This document shows positions 15,888-25,111 of a DNA stretch of 48,645 nt, in pieces. How positions within the stretch are numbered: the stretch's first letter is position 1; each line of letters begins with the position of its first letter. The position numbers and the translations under genes are program-made. Source of the stretch: an uncultured Bacteroidales bacterium (lineage in GTDB: Bacteria > Bacteroidota > Bacteroidia > Bacteroidales > UBA932); contig CAKVAS010000020.1 of the NCBI GenBank assembly GCA_934725015.1, positions 1 through 48,645 of the forward strand. The letters run 5' to 3'. Below the pieces are notes generated by a model, which was not told the origin of the DNA, made no database searches, and was given only the letters and a program-made list of their open reading frames with translations.

Positions 15888-16505
15888 CTACATTTTTTCT
15901 CTAAATACTTCTATAATCGAGGGGAAGGTGTTCTGAAGATACGCCGGCAGCGACGAACGCGGAACCCACGCCGCCTTGGAAATGTCCTCCTCACGCTGCG
16001 GAGTAAGGTCCGTCGGGTCGTTATAGAGCATATCGAACCACCATGTGTGCTTGAGATGCCACATCCCGTTACGGCGATAGCAATGATCCGTGACGCAAAT
16101 CAGTTCCCTGAGAATCAACTGGTTCACGCCGGTCTCCTCCTGCACCTCGCGCAGGGCACAGGTCTGGATGGTCTCGCCGGCCTCCTGATGTCCCTTGGGC
16201 AAGTCCCACATCCCGTTGCGGTTAATCAGCAAGTAGTCACCGCGACGATTCGAGACCAGACCGCCGCCGGCGCAGACCTGAACAAATTCGGCGCATATCT
16301 TCTGATAGGTCTGTTCCACGTTCGGAGTCGGGATATAGACCCGCTGGAGCGAGTCCGACTTCTCGAACATATTGATGAGGTCATGTATGCCGAACCTGTC
16401 CGCCAACTGAAAGACAACCGCGTTCGGATCAGAGAGAGCGGGTTCCGTCGGAGGGCATATTATGATGCATCGCTTTTCAAAGTATATCCTGTGCATTTCC
16501 ATCAT
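15888..16505 (-). CDS. Nudix hydrolase
   Basis: 205 residues. A complete Nudix box GHQEAGETIQTCALREVQEETGV spans about 105-127 (printed here as GHQEAGET and REVQEETGV flanks) with all Glu residues needed for magnesium. These enzymes cleave nucleoside diphosphates linked to another group; the substrate is not clear. The first 80 residues are an extra N-terminal domain seen in related Bacteroidota proteins. The exact start is open: ATG at 16505, 16502 or 16496; a 7-bp hairpin (16511-16530) sits just upstream. Possibly co-transcribed with queA. Confidence 0.92.
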   Translation of the reverse strand: MMEMHRIYFEKRCIIICPPTEPALSDPNAVVFQLADRFGIHDLINMFEKSDSLQRVYIPTPNVEQTYQKICAEFVQVCAGGGLVSNRRGDYLLINRNGMWDLPKGHQEAGETIQTCALREVQEETGVNQLILRELICVTDHCYRRNGMWHLKHTWWFDMLYNDPTDLTPQREEDISKAAWVPRSSLPAYLQNTFPSIIEVFREKM

Positions 16506-16546
16506 TCCGCTGTCCGCATCGCGGCGGACAATTCCGAAAGTTTTTA

Positions 16547-16554
16547 TAAATTTG
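16547..16554 (+). promoter_or_regulatory. -7 box for the SRPBCC gene
   Basis: TAAATTTG on the plus strand matches TAnnTTTG and would give a leader of about 85 nt. It lies in the divergent gap between the Nudix and SRPBCC genes. No clear -33 box. Confidence 0.45.
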
Positions 16555-16644
16555 CAATCTTGTAACTGTAATGCGCTTACCGTGCATCAGAGTACAGACA
16601 ACAGAGTACAAATATAAGGCTTTCCGACAAATAAAGAAAGAACC

Positions 16645-17088
16645 ATGGCAACTTACAACAGCAAGAAAGGTACGGTGGCAAAGGCTCCGTATGAACTTTA
16701 TATGGCACTCACAGACCTGAGGAACATCGCGAACATGATTCCGCAGGACAAGAGGGAGGGCGTCACTGCCGACTGCGACAGCATTCACGCGAAGGTGCAG
16801 GGCTTCGACATAGGAGTGAGAATCATAGAGAGGACTCCTTATTCGAAGCTTGTCCTCAAGGATGACGGGGCGCCGTTCGCGTTCACCGTCACGCTCAACT
16901 TCGAGCCGGCTGTCTCCGCTTCGCAGACGGTGTTCAGCATAGATGTCGATGCCGACCTGAACTTCATGATGAAGACCCTGCTCGGTTCCAAAATCAAGAC
17001 CGCTTTGGACAAGGTCGTGGACGGTCTCGTCGATGCGTCCAACGGTAAGATGCCGGAGGGATTCGACGCGTCGAAATTCGGACTCTGA
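16645..17088 (+). CDS. SRPBCC (START-like) family protein
   Basis: 147 residues, no signal peptide. The pattern fits the SRPBCC/polyketide-cyclase-like fold: an N-terminal strand, paired short helices (YELYMALTDLRNIANMIP), a beta-sheet region (GFDIGVRIIERTPYSKLVLKDD) and a long C-terminal helix (LLGSKIKTALDKVVDGLVDA). Such proteins bind hydrophobic ligands in a deep pocket; the ligand here is unknown. It precedes the RsmF-like gene by 11 bp on the same strand, so both are probably on one transcript, but no functional link is evident. Confidence 0.75.
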   Translation: MATYNSKKGTVAKAPYELYMALTDLRNIANMIPQDKREGVTADCDSIHAKVQGFDIGVRIIERTPYSKLVLKDDGAPFAFTVTLNFEPAVSASQTVFSIDVDADLNFMMKTLLGSKIKTALDKVVDGLVDASNGKMPEGFDASKFGL

Positions 17089-17099
17089 TTCCCGGAGCG

Positions 17100-18629
17100 A
17101 TGAACATCCCGGCTTTCAGGAAATATCTCGAAGAAGCATTCGGCCCGGAAGGGGCTGCAAAGGTGACGGCGGCACTTGAGTGTCCGCCGTCTGTTTCCGT
17201 GCGCCTCAACCCCGCGAAATGGAGGGCTGAAGGTAGCGGAGTGCAGGAAATTGCGGGGGAAAGGGTCACGGGAGGAGTCCCATGGTGCAGCCACGGCTAT
17301 CTTCTGGAGAAGCGTCCGGTGTTCACCCTCGACCCCGAGATGCATTCCGGAACCTATTATGTCCAGGACTCGTCCTCGATGTTCGTCGGGTTCGTGTTCG
17401 GGCAGACGCTCGAAAAGATGCTCGGGAATACGCTCGGGAAGGCGGGAAACGGAGGGGAAGTTCCGCGGCAAAGGCTAGTAAAGGTGCTTGACCTGTGCGC
17501 CGCGCCGGGAGGAAAGACGACCGACATCGCCGCAAAGCTGCGGGAGATGCTTGGAGACAGGTTCCTGCTGGTATCAAACGAGGTCATGAAAAGCCGCGTC
17601 GGGACGCTCGCCGACAATGTCGCGCTGTGGGGAGACCCGAATGTAGTGGTGACTTCGGCAGACCCTGCGGCATTTGCTGGACTCCCGGGATTCTTCGACA
17701 TCATCCTGACCGATGTGCCGTGCTCGGGCGAGGGTATGTTCAGAAAGGACGAGGATGCGGCTGAGCAGTGGTCGGAAGAGGTCGTTGAACTGTGCGCGGC
17801 AAGGCAGCGGAGGATTCTCGCCGACGTCTGGCCGGCCCTCGCCCCTGGAGGGACGCTGATTTACTCGACCTGCACTTTCAACAGGACTGAGAATGACGCG
17901 AATGTAGGATGGATTGCCTCGGAACTCGGAGCGGAAGTGCAGGGCATAGACTGTCCTTTCGACGGGCCGGTGCATACAGAACACGGATTTTCGCTTGCCC
18001 CTGGATATGTGCCCGGCGAAGGGCAATACTGCGCGGCATTGAGAAAGACCGGGGGCGGAACCCAATTTGACGTCGTCACAGACAGGCTGCAGGAGAGGCC
18101 AGGCTCCCGTCTGGAGGACGGCAGGAGTCACTGCAAGGGGAAGTTCCGGAAAGAGAAGTCAGGGAAAGAGAAGTTTGAGAAAGGCCGTCCGGAAAAGCGG
18201 GAAATCTCCGCCGCATCCTTCAAGGAACTCTCGGGAATGTTCTCGACAGAAGTTTCCTTCAGGACAAGGAACGAGCTCATCATAGCGGTGCCACAGCTGG
18301 TTGAGGCAGAGCTTGCCGCAGTCGAAACCTGCCTGAAGCCCTTCATGGCCGGAGTTGCCGTCGGCACGATGAAGGCCGGTAACCTGATTCCGTCGGCAGA
18401 CCTTGCGCTGTCGGCAATTCTTCGCGCGGACGCGTTTCCGGATGCGCCGCTCGACAAAAAAACCGCTCTGGAATTTCTCCACCGCGACAGTATAAAACTT
18501 GAGGATTCACCCCTCGGATATGTTACCGTTTCCTACAAGGGCCACAGGCTCGGCTTCGTCAAGAACATCGGCAGCCGATGCAATAATCTGCACCCAATGT
18601 CCAGACGCATCCTAATGAGTTTGATTTAG
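17100..18629 (+). CDS. RsmF/RsmB-type rRNA (cytosine-C5)-methyltransferase
   Basis: 509 residues. NOL1/NOP2/Sun family enzyme; with the C-terminal extension it is most like RsmF, which modifies 16S rRNA. SAM-binding motif I is LCAAPGGKTTDIA (about 138-150). The two catalytic Cys motifs are DVPCSGEGMFRK (motif IV) and YSTCTFNRTEND (motif VI). A basic Lys/Arg/Glu-rich linker (about 340-370) joins the catalytic part to a C-terminal PUA-like region (SPLGYVTVSYKGHRLGFVKNIGSRCNNLHP). A GGAG sequence stands just before the ATG. Its last 18 bp overlap the end of the convergent S41 protease gene. Confidence 0.95.
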   Translation: MNIPAFRKYLEEAFGPEGAAKVTAALECPPSVSVRLNPAKWRAEGSGVQEIAGERVTGGVPWCSHGYLLEKRPVFTLDPEMHSGTYYVQDSSSMFVGFVFGQTLEKMLGNTLGKAGNGGEVPRQRLVKVLDLCAAPGGKTTDIAAKLREMLGDRFLLVSNEVMKSRVGTLADNVALWGDPNVVVTSADPAAFAGLPGFFDIILTDVPCSGEGMFRKDEDAAEQWSEEVVELCAARQRRILADVWPALAPGGTLIYSTCTFNRTENDANVGWIASELGAEVQGIDCPFDGPVHTEHGFSLAPGYVPGEGQYCAALRKTGGGTQFDVVTDRLQERPGSRLEDGRSHCKGKFRKEKSGKEKFEKGRPEKREISAASFKELSGMFSTEVSFRTRNELIIAVPQLVEAELAAVETCLKPFMAGVAVGTMKAGNLIPSADLALSAILRADAFPDAPLDKKTALEFLHRDSIKLEDSPLGYVTVSYKGHRLGFVKNIGSRCNNLHPMSRRILMSLI

Positions 18630-20192
18630 TGCTTCCTGAAGAGTCTTGTCGATACCGACATAGAATCGGTAGAACGCCTCCTCGCCGACCTTGGAGTAGC
18701 GTCCGACAAGCGCCTTAATCTGCGCCATCATATATTCCTCGGACTCCTCCCACTCCCCTTTCTTGGGTTTCAGGCCGTCCTTCGCCGCGGCGTATTCAAG
18801 GAACTGCCGGTCAAGATGCCTGCCGTCCAGCCAATGTTCCAACTGGCCGAAATCGTCAATCTGAGCGAGTTCCGCGCGGTATTTGTCGAACATCGCGCTC
18901 GCAAAGCGCATAGCCGTGGCCTTCTTGTTGCACTGGACGTAGAAATTCGAGGCGCGGGTAGTGTCCATAGGAACGAAAACGTCAGGGATTATCCCGCCGC
19001 CGCCATAGACGGCGCGGCCGCCGACCGTGTAATAGACCTCGTCCTTGTTCACCCTGATGCTGTCGGCATCAGTCAGCTCACCGTGGGCATAGCGCTCATA
19101 GATGTCGTAGGCATAGTCGTCGCCGTAAGGCTTCTGAATACAGCGCCCCGAAGGCGTGTAGAACCTCGCCACCGTGAGTCTCAGCCCGCTGCCGTCGGTG
19201 AAGTTAATCGGTTCCTGAACCAGCCCCTTTCCGAACGACCGGCGCCCGATTATCACGCCCCGGTCATTGTCCTGCATGGCTCCGGCGAAGATTTCGCTCG
19301 AAGAGGCCGAGCCCTCGTCAATAAGCACGGACAGCCTGACGTCCTTGAGAGTTCCCCTGCCGTCGGCGTCCAAGTCCGAACGCGAGCGGTGCAGCCCTTC
19401 CATATAGACTACCTTGTCCCCCTTTTCAAGGAACTCGTTGCAGAGCATATAGGCCTGGTCGAGATAGCCGCCGGTGTTTCCCCGAAGGTCGAAAATCAGA
19501 TGCGCCATGCCCTGCGCGCGGAGGTTCGCCACAGCAGATATGAACTCGACATAGGTCGTCCTCGTGAATTTCGCCAGCTTGAGATATCCCGTTTCGGAAT
19601 CGAGCATGAAGGCCGCATCCACGCAATGCACCGGAATCTTCCCTCTCGTGATGTCGAAAGGTATCAGTTCGCCTTCACGGTTCACGGTAATCGTCACCTT
19701 GCTCCCGGAAGGCCCCTTCATGAGCCTTACCATCGAGTCCTGAGGAGTCTTCATCCCCGCGATAGTCTTCTTGTCAACACGTATGATTCTGTCTCCCTGC
19801 ATGAGTCCCGCCTTCTCGGACGGGCCTCCCGGTATGACGCTGAGCACTATGGCCGTGTCATTCGGGACATTGAACTGTATGCCGATTCCCTCGAAATTGC
19901 CCGCGAGCTCAGTCTCGGACTCTTCAAGCTCGACAGGGGGAAGATAGACGGAATGAGGGTCAAGCTTTCCCATGGCCGCCACCACCGCGGCGTCGGTCAT
20001 CGCCTTCTGGTCTATCGTATCGACATAATTATCCTGAATCTGCTCAAGAATCAGGTTCAGCTTGCGCCAGCGGTCATAGTCTCCGTCAAACTTCCTGTCC
20101 GGAACGGCGACCTTCATGACGGTGAGACACACAAGGACACCGATGAGAACCCCCAGCAGGGCGGAAACCAGAGCATAAGCATTGCGTTTCAT
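18612..20192 (-). CDS. S41 family C-terminal processing peptidase
   Basis: 526 residues. N-terminal hydrophobic segment (about 7-26) for export or anchoring, so it acts in the periplasm. A PDZ domain (about 95-175, GIGIQFNVPNDTAIVLSVIPGGPSEKAGL...GDRIIRVDKK) is followed by the S41 catalytic core with DLRGNTGGYLDQA, the Ser in DEGSASSSEIFAGA (near 299) and Lys322 in RRSFGKGLVQ, a Ser/Lys dyad. Such proteases trim C-termini of exported proteins. It is last in a row after the dCMP deaminase (6-bp gap) and converges on the RsmF-like gene with an 18-bp overlap. Confidence 0.95.
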   Translation of the reverse strand: MKRNAYALVSALLGVLIGVLVCLTVMKVAVPDRKFDGDYDRWRKLNLILEQIQDNYVDTIDQKAMTDAAVVAAMGKLDPHSVYLPPVELEESETELAGNFEGIGIQFNVPNDTAIVLSVIPGGPSEKAGLMQGDRIIRVDKKTIAGMKTPQDSMVRLMKGPSGSKVTITVNREGELIPFDITRGKIPVHCVDAAFMLDSETGYLKLAKFTRTTYVEFISAVANLRAQGMAHLIFDLRGNTGGYLDQAYMLCNEFLEKGDKVVYMEGLHRSRSDLDADGRGTLKDVRLSVLIDEGSASSSEIFAGAMQDNDRGVIIGRRSFGKGLVQEPINFTDGSGLRLTVARFYTPSGRCIQKPYGDDYAYDIYERYAHGELTDADSIRVNKDEVYYTVGGRAVYGGGGIIPDVFVPMDTTRASNFYVQCNKKATAMRFASAMFDKYRAELAQIDDFGQLEHWLDGRHLDRQFLEYAAAKDGLKPKKGEWEESEEYMMAQIKALVGRYSKVGEEAFYRFYVGIDKTLQEALNQTH

Positions 20193-20198
20193 AAGAAT

Positions 20199-20606
20199 CT
20201 ATTCATCAACCTGTTCAACTTCAATCCCGGCCCTCTCCAGCAGTTCCACACCGTCCGTGAGGCGGTAGGAGTCCTTATAGACCACGCGCCTGATGCCCGC
20301 CTGAATGATGAGCTTGGCACACTCCACGCACGGGGAGGCGGTCACATAGAGGGTAGCCCCCTCGCTGCTGTTGCCCGACTTGGCAACCTTCGTGATTGCA
20401 TTTGCCTCAGCATGAAGCACATAGGGCTTAGTGACGCCGTTCTCGTCCTCGCAGACATTCTCGAAGCCGGACGGGGTTCCGTTGTAGCCGTCGGAGATTA
20501 TCATCCTGTCCTTCACGATGAGCGCCCCCACCTGACGGCGCTTGCAGTAGGAATTGCGTGCCCAGACGGCCGCCATCTCAAGATATGCCTTGTCAAACTT
20601 TTCCAT
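20199..20606 (-). CDS. dCMP deaminase family protein
   Basis: 135 residues. Zinc-dependent cytidine/deoxycytidylate deaminase fold: the zinc ligands are in LHAEANAI (His and catalytic Glu) and SPCVECAKLI (two Cys). Also seen is the WARNSYCKRRQVGALIVKD start typical of ComEB-like dCMP deaminases. The enzyme makes dUMP from dCMP for thymidylate synthesis. The gene stands between the acyl-CoA ligase (21-bp gap) and the S41 protease (6-bp gap). Confidence 0.94.
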   Translation of the reverse strand: MEKFDKAYLEMAAVWARNSYCKRRQVGALIVKDRMIISDGYNGTPSGFENVCEDENGVTKPYVLHAEANAITKVAKSGNSSEGATLYVTASPCVECAKLIIQAGIRRVVYKDSYRLTDGVELLERAGIEVEQVDE

Positions 20607-20627
20607 AAAGATTTGTCCGCAAAAATT

Positions 20628-22292
20628 CTATTTGCCACTTCTCTGATAGAGGTAGCGCTTGATGCTCCTCTTAGGCGTGCGTTCGAAGTCCTCCGGCATG
20701 ATTTCCACGGTCTTGACGCGCGCGTAGTTAGGAAGTTCGTTGTTCGCCTCCTTGACCAGAGACTCCAGATGAGCCTGAAGGGCTTCTCCGGCAAGTCCGT
20801 CAATCTCCGCCTGATGAAGGTCCGGATAGATGAGCGCCGTAAGTCCGCCGTTATCCTCAATCACAAGGGAATCAACGACATACGCGAGACTGTTGAGTAC
20901 GGTTTCGATTTCTTCCGGATATATGTTCTGTCCCGACGGACCGAGAATCATGCACTTTGAGCGTCCCTTGAGATAGAGATATCCGTCCTTGTCGAGCACT
21001 CCCATATCCCCTGTCCTGAACCATCCGTCCTCGGTGAACACGGCGTCCGTCGCCTCCTGATTCTTGTAATATCCGAGAAATACATTGTCTCCCTTGACAA
21101 GAACCTCGCCCGGCACATTCTCGGGGTCGGAGGAATTTATCCTTATCGTCATGTTCGGCGCGGCCTTTCCGCAGGAATAGAGCCTGATTGTCGACCAGTC
21201 GTCGTAGGCGATGATAGGTCCGCATTCCGTCATTCCGTAGCCTACGGTGAACGGGAAATGAATCCGCTTGAAGAATTCCTCAACATCCTTGTTGAACGCG
21301 GCCCCGCCGATGATGATTTCATGGAACCGTCCGCCGAACGCATTCACGAGTTCATTCTTTATCTTATTGAGTATCAACTGGTCAAGCAACGGCACACGCA
21401 ACATCTGCTTAATTCCGTTCTTTTCAAGCACAGGGCGCACCTTGCTCTTGTAAATCTTCTCGATGACGAGCGGAACCGAAATCACGAGATCCGGCTTCAC
21501 CTCGGCAAGCGCCTCCATGATAATCTTAGGGCTCGGGATGCGGGTGAGGAAATGCACATGGACACCCTTGTAGAGCTGGTAGAGAACCTCGAACATAAGC
21601 CCGTACATATGCGCGGAAGGGAGCATGGCGACGATGTTCGACTTGTTGTCCATATAAGGGCAGGCTCCCATGGCAAACTCGATGTTGGACTGGATGGTCC
21701 TGTACGGAATCATCACGCCCTTTGAGAATCCTGAAGTTCCGGAAGTGTAGTTAATCAGTGCCAGCTCGTCCGGCTTGTCTTCGTAATAGTTCATGTCCTG
21801 AGGGCCGAAGGATTCCGGATATTTCTCTCCGAAGAGGATGTTCAGATGCTCACGGGCGTATGTAATCTTCTCCGATGCGGAATATATGAGCCGGAATGTA
21901 TCAATTCTCGCGATGGCCTGAACCTGCGGCATCTCCGACTCTGAAAGTCCTTCCCATACAATCGGATCGACAAAGAGAACCTTTGCCTCCGAATGGTTCA
22001 CGAGATGGTGTATGTTGCCCGGCTTGAATTCGTGAAGAATAGGCACCGGAACGGCCCCGTAGGTCATCGCAGAAAGGAACGACACCGCCCAGTTCACCTG
22101 ATTTCGCGCACATATCGCGACCTTGTCGCCTTTCTGAAGTCCGCAATGTTCAAAGAGAATATGAAGTTTCGCTATCCTTTCGGCCAAATCCCTGTAAAAG
22201 ATTGTAGTACCCTTGTAGTTCGAGAGCGCCAGACATTCCCAATTCTCGCGGAACGCCTGCTCGAACATTTTGTTCACTGATTTGTAAATCAT
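20628..22292 (-). CDS. AMP-dependent synthetase/ligase (long-chain acyl-CoA ligase-like)
   Basis: 554 residues. It activates a carboxylic acid with ATP to an acyl-AMP, then usually transfers it to CoA; chain length cannot be told. The adenylation motifs are all there: YTSGTSGFSKGVM (182-194), GYGMTECGP (about 345-353), GWFRTGDMG (about 424-432) and the late Lys region RTPKRSIKRYLYQ near the C-terminus. No signal or membrane segment. It belongs to a minus-strand run ridA / 733-residue protein / ligase / deaminase / protease with short gaps. A link to lipid or cell-envelope work is plausible but not shown. Confidence 0.92.
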   Translation of the reverse strand: MIYKSVNKMFEQAFRENWECLALSNYKGTTIFYRDLAERIAKLHILFEHCGLQKGDKVAICARNQVNWAVSFLSAMTYGAVPVPILHEFKPGNIHHLVNHSEAKVLFVDPIVWEGLSESEMPQVQAIARIDTFRLIYSASEKITYAREHLNILFGEKYPESFGPQDMNYYEDKPDELALINYTSGTSGFSKGVMIPYRTIQSNIEFAMGACPYMDNKSNIVAMLPSAHMYGLMFEVLYQLYKGVHVHFLTRIPSPKIIMEALAEVKPDLVISVPLVIEKIYKSKVRPVLEKNGIKQMLRVPLLDQLILNKIKNELVNAFGGRFHEIIIGGAAFNKDVEEFFKRIHFPFTVGYGMTECGPIIAYDDWSTIRLYSCGKAAPNMTIRINSSDPENVPGEVLVKGDNVFLGYYKNQEATDAVFTEDGWFRTGDMGVLDKDGYLYLKGRSKCMILGPSGQNIYPEEIETVLNSLAYVVDSLVIEDNGGLTALIYPDLHQAEIDGLAGEALQAHLESLVKEANNELPNYARVKTVEIMPEDFERTPKRSIKRYLYQRSGK

Positions 22293-22342
22293 TTTCTTTC
22301 AAAATTTGTTGTGTCTGTCCCAAATCCACCGGACAGAACCGA

Positions 22343-24544
22343 TTACTTTACTTTTATTTTCTGCGTCTTCCCGTTGTAGCTCACGGCCGAAAGCGAACCG
22401 TCAGCCTCAACCTTCACAGCTGTATCGGGCATCAGCATCGAGTCTCCGCTGAAATCCGTCAGCGTCTGACCTCCCATGAACGGAAACACGAGCGTCTGCC
22501 TCGAAGTCCTGACAATCCAAAAGGACTTCTGCCCCGTGACGACACGCTCCGGCAGCGACACAATCGTGTCGGTCGAAGTGATGTCCTGCCAGCCTTCCGG
22601 AACCTTGCCCTGAAAGTTATACATCCTTATGCTGTTGTCTTCATGAAGCACGAGTATGTTGTATTTCCTCGCGCCGCTGAAGTCATAGACCGCAGGCCCA
22701 AGCACAATTTTCTTGCCGAGTTCGACCGGGAAAGGCTTCACGAAGCGTCCGAGACGGTCGAGCAGCCAGACCTTCGAGCCGGCCCCGAACAGGAACTGAA
22801 TCTTACCGTTCGCGAAATAATCAACATCCGTGACCGTTCCGCACAGTTTCTCGGAGAACGGCACCGTCCATACTCCCTTACCGCTCTCGTCACGGAGGCT
22901 GAGCGTCATGTTAGGATTCTGAACAAGGGTGTTGCTCTTCCCCGTGGCCGAGTTCTTCACAGTGAAAGGCCCGTCCGGGACGGAAATATGCACGTCGCGT
23001 TCGGTTTCCGGAGCCTTCGACCTCTTCATGTCCGCCCGCAGTAGGGTGAAGTCTATGGCTGGCGGCGACTTCCTGTCGGAAGATATGCTCAGAAACATAG
23101 GCATAACGTCACATTCCGAGAGTTTCGGGGATATGACCGCCGATACGGACGGGGCGAGCGAAGACCCGGCGAGAGACGCGTCCTCATTTGCCGAGAAATA
23201 TGATATGACCGTGCCGGAAACAGGAATCAATGATTTCAGCCCGGCGTCACAGAGTTTCGAGTAAAGGCTGTATTCCAATGCCCTTCCCGAAGACCATTCC
23301 TCCACGGCCTCACTGCTTCCCGTGACAAGCCATCCGCTTATCACCGCACAGCAGCTCTCGTCCTCGCGCTCAAAAAGGCTTCCGAACAACGCGGCGAGAG
23401 AACCGGCGTTTTCAAACGGCTGAACCTCCGCAGTATCCTTCAGTTTCCTGCACCTCACGAGATTCACTGTCCGGAGAGCATCTCCGCAGCGGAAAGACGC
23501 GACGGCAATCTCCGCAGGCTTCAGCGAGGAGAACCATGCGGCGGGAGACATCCCGGCAGACTTGGCTATGACCTCGCGCCTCTTCCGGACATCCGGGAGC
23601 TTCATCAGTTTGTCAAGCCAGGCATCGTATGCTTCCTCATATTCAGAGACGGAAGAAAGCGGCATGGAAAGAGTCCACACCGTATATGACGGCAGCATTC
23701 CGAAAATCTCCGACGAAGCGGATTTGAGACCGGAAAGGACATTGACGAAATCGGTGTTCTGCCCCGAAAGCGCTGTGCCGTAGAGTTCAGCACCGGACTC
23801 GGAGAAAGTAATCTCAAAGCCTGCCCATCCGGAGAATGAACTGAGGAACTTGTAGTATTTCCTGAAAGACGGAGCCAGAATCTCCGGAAGAATCTGGTCC
23901 GCGTCGGAGGCGGAAACAAAAAGGGAGGACTTTGAAGAGACATATCCCTGCACCTCGGCAAAGCCTCCGGAATCATAGACAGACACCCCGTCGTTGAGAT
24001 GGCGGAGCGCGGAATTGACAACATTGCCTTCCGGGGAGACCAGAAGCAGCCTCCTGTCGCGCAGCTTTGGCTCCACTGACAGAATCTTTGAACAGTCACA
24101 GTCAGCCACAGTCAGTCCGCAGTCCCGAGCCAGTCCCGACACCAGTGCGATTTCGGCATCACAGTCCGCGTCTGAGGAGCGGCCGGCGTCAAGGACAAAT
24201 AGCGGAACCAGTTTTCTGGAATATAACATCGACACCACAAGAGTGTTCCCGGAAAGTTCCGGAAGCTGCTCAATTGAAGAGGACAGCTTCCTCACGAATG
24301 CATCCGGACCTTTCTTCGGAGCGTCGGGAACGGCTATCCCGGTCACGGTCGTCCTCAGGTCGGAGAATTTCGCCACGACGACGGCGTTTGACGGAACCGC
24401 ACAGAACAGCGGCTCCGATTTCTTTATGGCCGATGTCCGCGAATCCGCGCCGGAACCTCCGAAGAGCACGGCTATGAGCACGGCAATGCCGACGACCATA
24501 GCCGCCAGCACGGAAAGTCCGACGACAAGAGCTTTCTTATTCAT
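22343..24544 (-). CDS. Membrane-anchored protein of unknown function, 733 residues
   Basis: One N-terminal transmembrane helix (about 5-30, ALVVGLSVLAAMVVGIAVLIAVLF); the rest is likely periplasmic. Not firmly recognised; the start after the anchor (FCAVPSNAVVVAKFSDL) is like DUF3352-type proteins. The body is Ser-rich, with about 450 residues of mixed alpha/beta sequence. The last 180 residues hold strand repeats (VTDVDYFANGKIQFLFGAGSKVWLLDRLGRFVKPF, VYDFSGARKYNILVLHEDNSIRMYNFQGK) that resemble a beta-propeller, although too few blades are clear for proof. It lies 28 bp after ridA and 50 bp before the acyl-CoA ligase. Confidence 0.7.
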   Translation of the reverse strand: MNKKALVVGLSVLAAMVVGIAVLIAVLFGGSGADSRTSAIKKSEPLFCAVPSNAVVVAKFSDLRTTVTGIAVPDAPKKGPDAFVRKLSSSIEQLPELSGNTLVVSMLYSRKLVPLFVLDAGRSSDADCDAEIALVSGLARDCGLTVADCDCSKILSVEPKLRDRRLLLVSPEGNVVNSALRHLNDGVSVYDSGGFAEVQGYVSSKSSLFVSASDADQILPEILAPSFRKYYKFLSSFSGWAGFEITFSESGAELYGTALSGQNTDFVNVLSGLKSASSEIFGMLPSYTVWTLSMPLSSVSEYEEAYDAWLDKLMKLPDVRKRREVIAKSAGMSPAAWFSSLKPAEIAVASFRCGDALRTVNLVRCRKLKDTAEVQPFENAGSLAALFGSLFEREDESCCAVISGWLVTGSSEAVEEWSSGRALEYSLYSKLCDAGLKSLIPVSGTVISYFSANEDASLAGSSLAPSVSAVISPKLSECDVMPMFLSISSDRKSPPAIDFTLLRADMKRSKAPETERDVHISVPDGPFTVKNSATGKSNTLVQNPNMTLSLRDESGKGVWTVPFSEKLCGTVTDVDYFANGKIQFLFGAGSKVWLLDRLGRFVKPFPVELGKKIVLGPAVYDFSGARKYNILVLHEDNSIRMYNFQGKVPEGWQDITSTDTIVSLPERVVTGQKSFWIVRTSRQTLVFPFMGGQTLTDFSGDSMLMPDTAVKVEADGSLSAVSYNGKTQKIKVK

Positions 24545-24572
24545 TTTTTCAAAACATTAAACCGGCCCCGGC

Positions 24573-24947
24573 CTACCGCACGGCAATGGCCTCAATCTCG
24601 ACCTTCACCCCAAGCGGAAGAGCCGCCACCTGAAAGCAGGCACGGGCAGGCATCCTTTCGGTGAAATATTCCGCATAGACGGCATTCATGGCCTTGAAGT
24701 CGGCTATGTCCGCAAGAAGAACCGTGGTCTTCACGACATCGGTATATGCAAGACCCGCCTCGGAAAGAATCGCCCCGACGTTCTTCAGAGCCTGATGCGA
24801 CTGTTCCTCAATCGTCTCCGGCACGCTTCCGTCCGCCGGGTTCACCGGAATCTGGCCTGAGACCCAGACTGTCCCGTTCACTTCAACCGCCTGCGAGTAA
24901 GGGCCGACGGCCTTCGGAGCATTCTCCGTAGCTATAATCTTCTTCAT
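24573..24947 (-). CDS. ridA: RidA family protein (2-iminobutanoate/2-iminopropanoate deaminase)
   Basis: 124 residues, the common size. It deaminates reactive enamine/imine intermediates made by PLP enzymes, in the cytoplasm, as a trimer. Motifs: APKAVGPYSQAVEVNGTVWVSGQIPVNP at the start, the loop with GAILSEAGLAYTDVVKTTVLL, and the C-terminal ARACFQVAALPLGVKVEIEAIAV with the conserved Arg for the substrate carboxylate. A good -7 box is 29 bp upstream. It heads a run of five minus-strand genes. Confidence 0.95.
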   Translation of the reverse strand: MKKIIATENAPKAVGPYSQAVEVNGTVWVSGQIPVNPADGSVPETIEEQSHQALKNVGAILSEAGLAYTDVVKTTVLLADIADFKAMNAVYAEYFTERMPARACFQVAALPLGVKVEIEAIAVR

Positions 24948-24975
24948 ACTTTCATCAATTTTCTCATTAGGAAGG

Positions 24976-24983
24976 CAAAGTTA
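24976..24983 (-). promoter_or_regulatory. -7 box of ridA
   Basis: TAACTTTG on the minus strand matches TAnnTTTG. It lies right after the tRNA-Arg terminator hairpin, whose T-run borders the box. Confidence 0.6.
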
Positions 24984-24984
24984 C

Positions 24985-25021
24985 GAAAAAAGGATGACTT
25001 GTTGCCAAATCATCCTTTTTT
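24985..25021 (-). terminator. Terminator after tRNA-Arg
   Basis: AAAAAAGGATGA, 12-nt loop, TCATCCTTTTTT: a symmetric hairpin with T-runs on both strands, directly behind the tRNA gene and ending the DUF177-rpmF-tRNA transcript. Confidence 0.9.
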
Positions 25022-25023
25022 CG

Positions 25024-25095
25024 TAGTCCCGAGCAGAATCGAACTGCTATCTAAAGTTTAGGAAACTTCCATTCTATCCGTTGAACTACGGGACC
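25024..25095 (-). tRNA. tRNA-Arg (anticodon CCT)
   Basis: 72 nt without encoded CCA. The acceptor stem GGTCCCG pairs with CGGGACT (first pair G-U), discriminator A. Anticodon loop TTCCTAA gives CCT, reading AGG. The T arm has GTTCGATTC. It starts 16 bp after the rpmF stop, so it likely comes off the same transcript and is cut out by RNA processing. Confidence 0.95.
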
Positions 25096-25111
25096 ATCAA
25101 AGAAGAGGGGA

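Noticed and set aside
18816..20960. 714-residue plus-strand open frame
   Set aside because: Antisense to the S41 protease, deaminase and ligase genes; composition reflects GC-rich reverse-strand codons.
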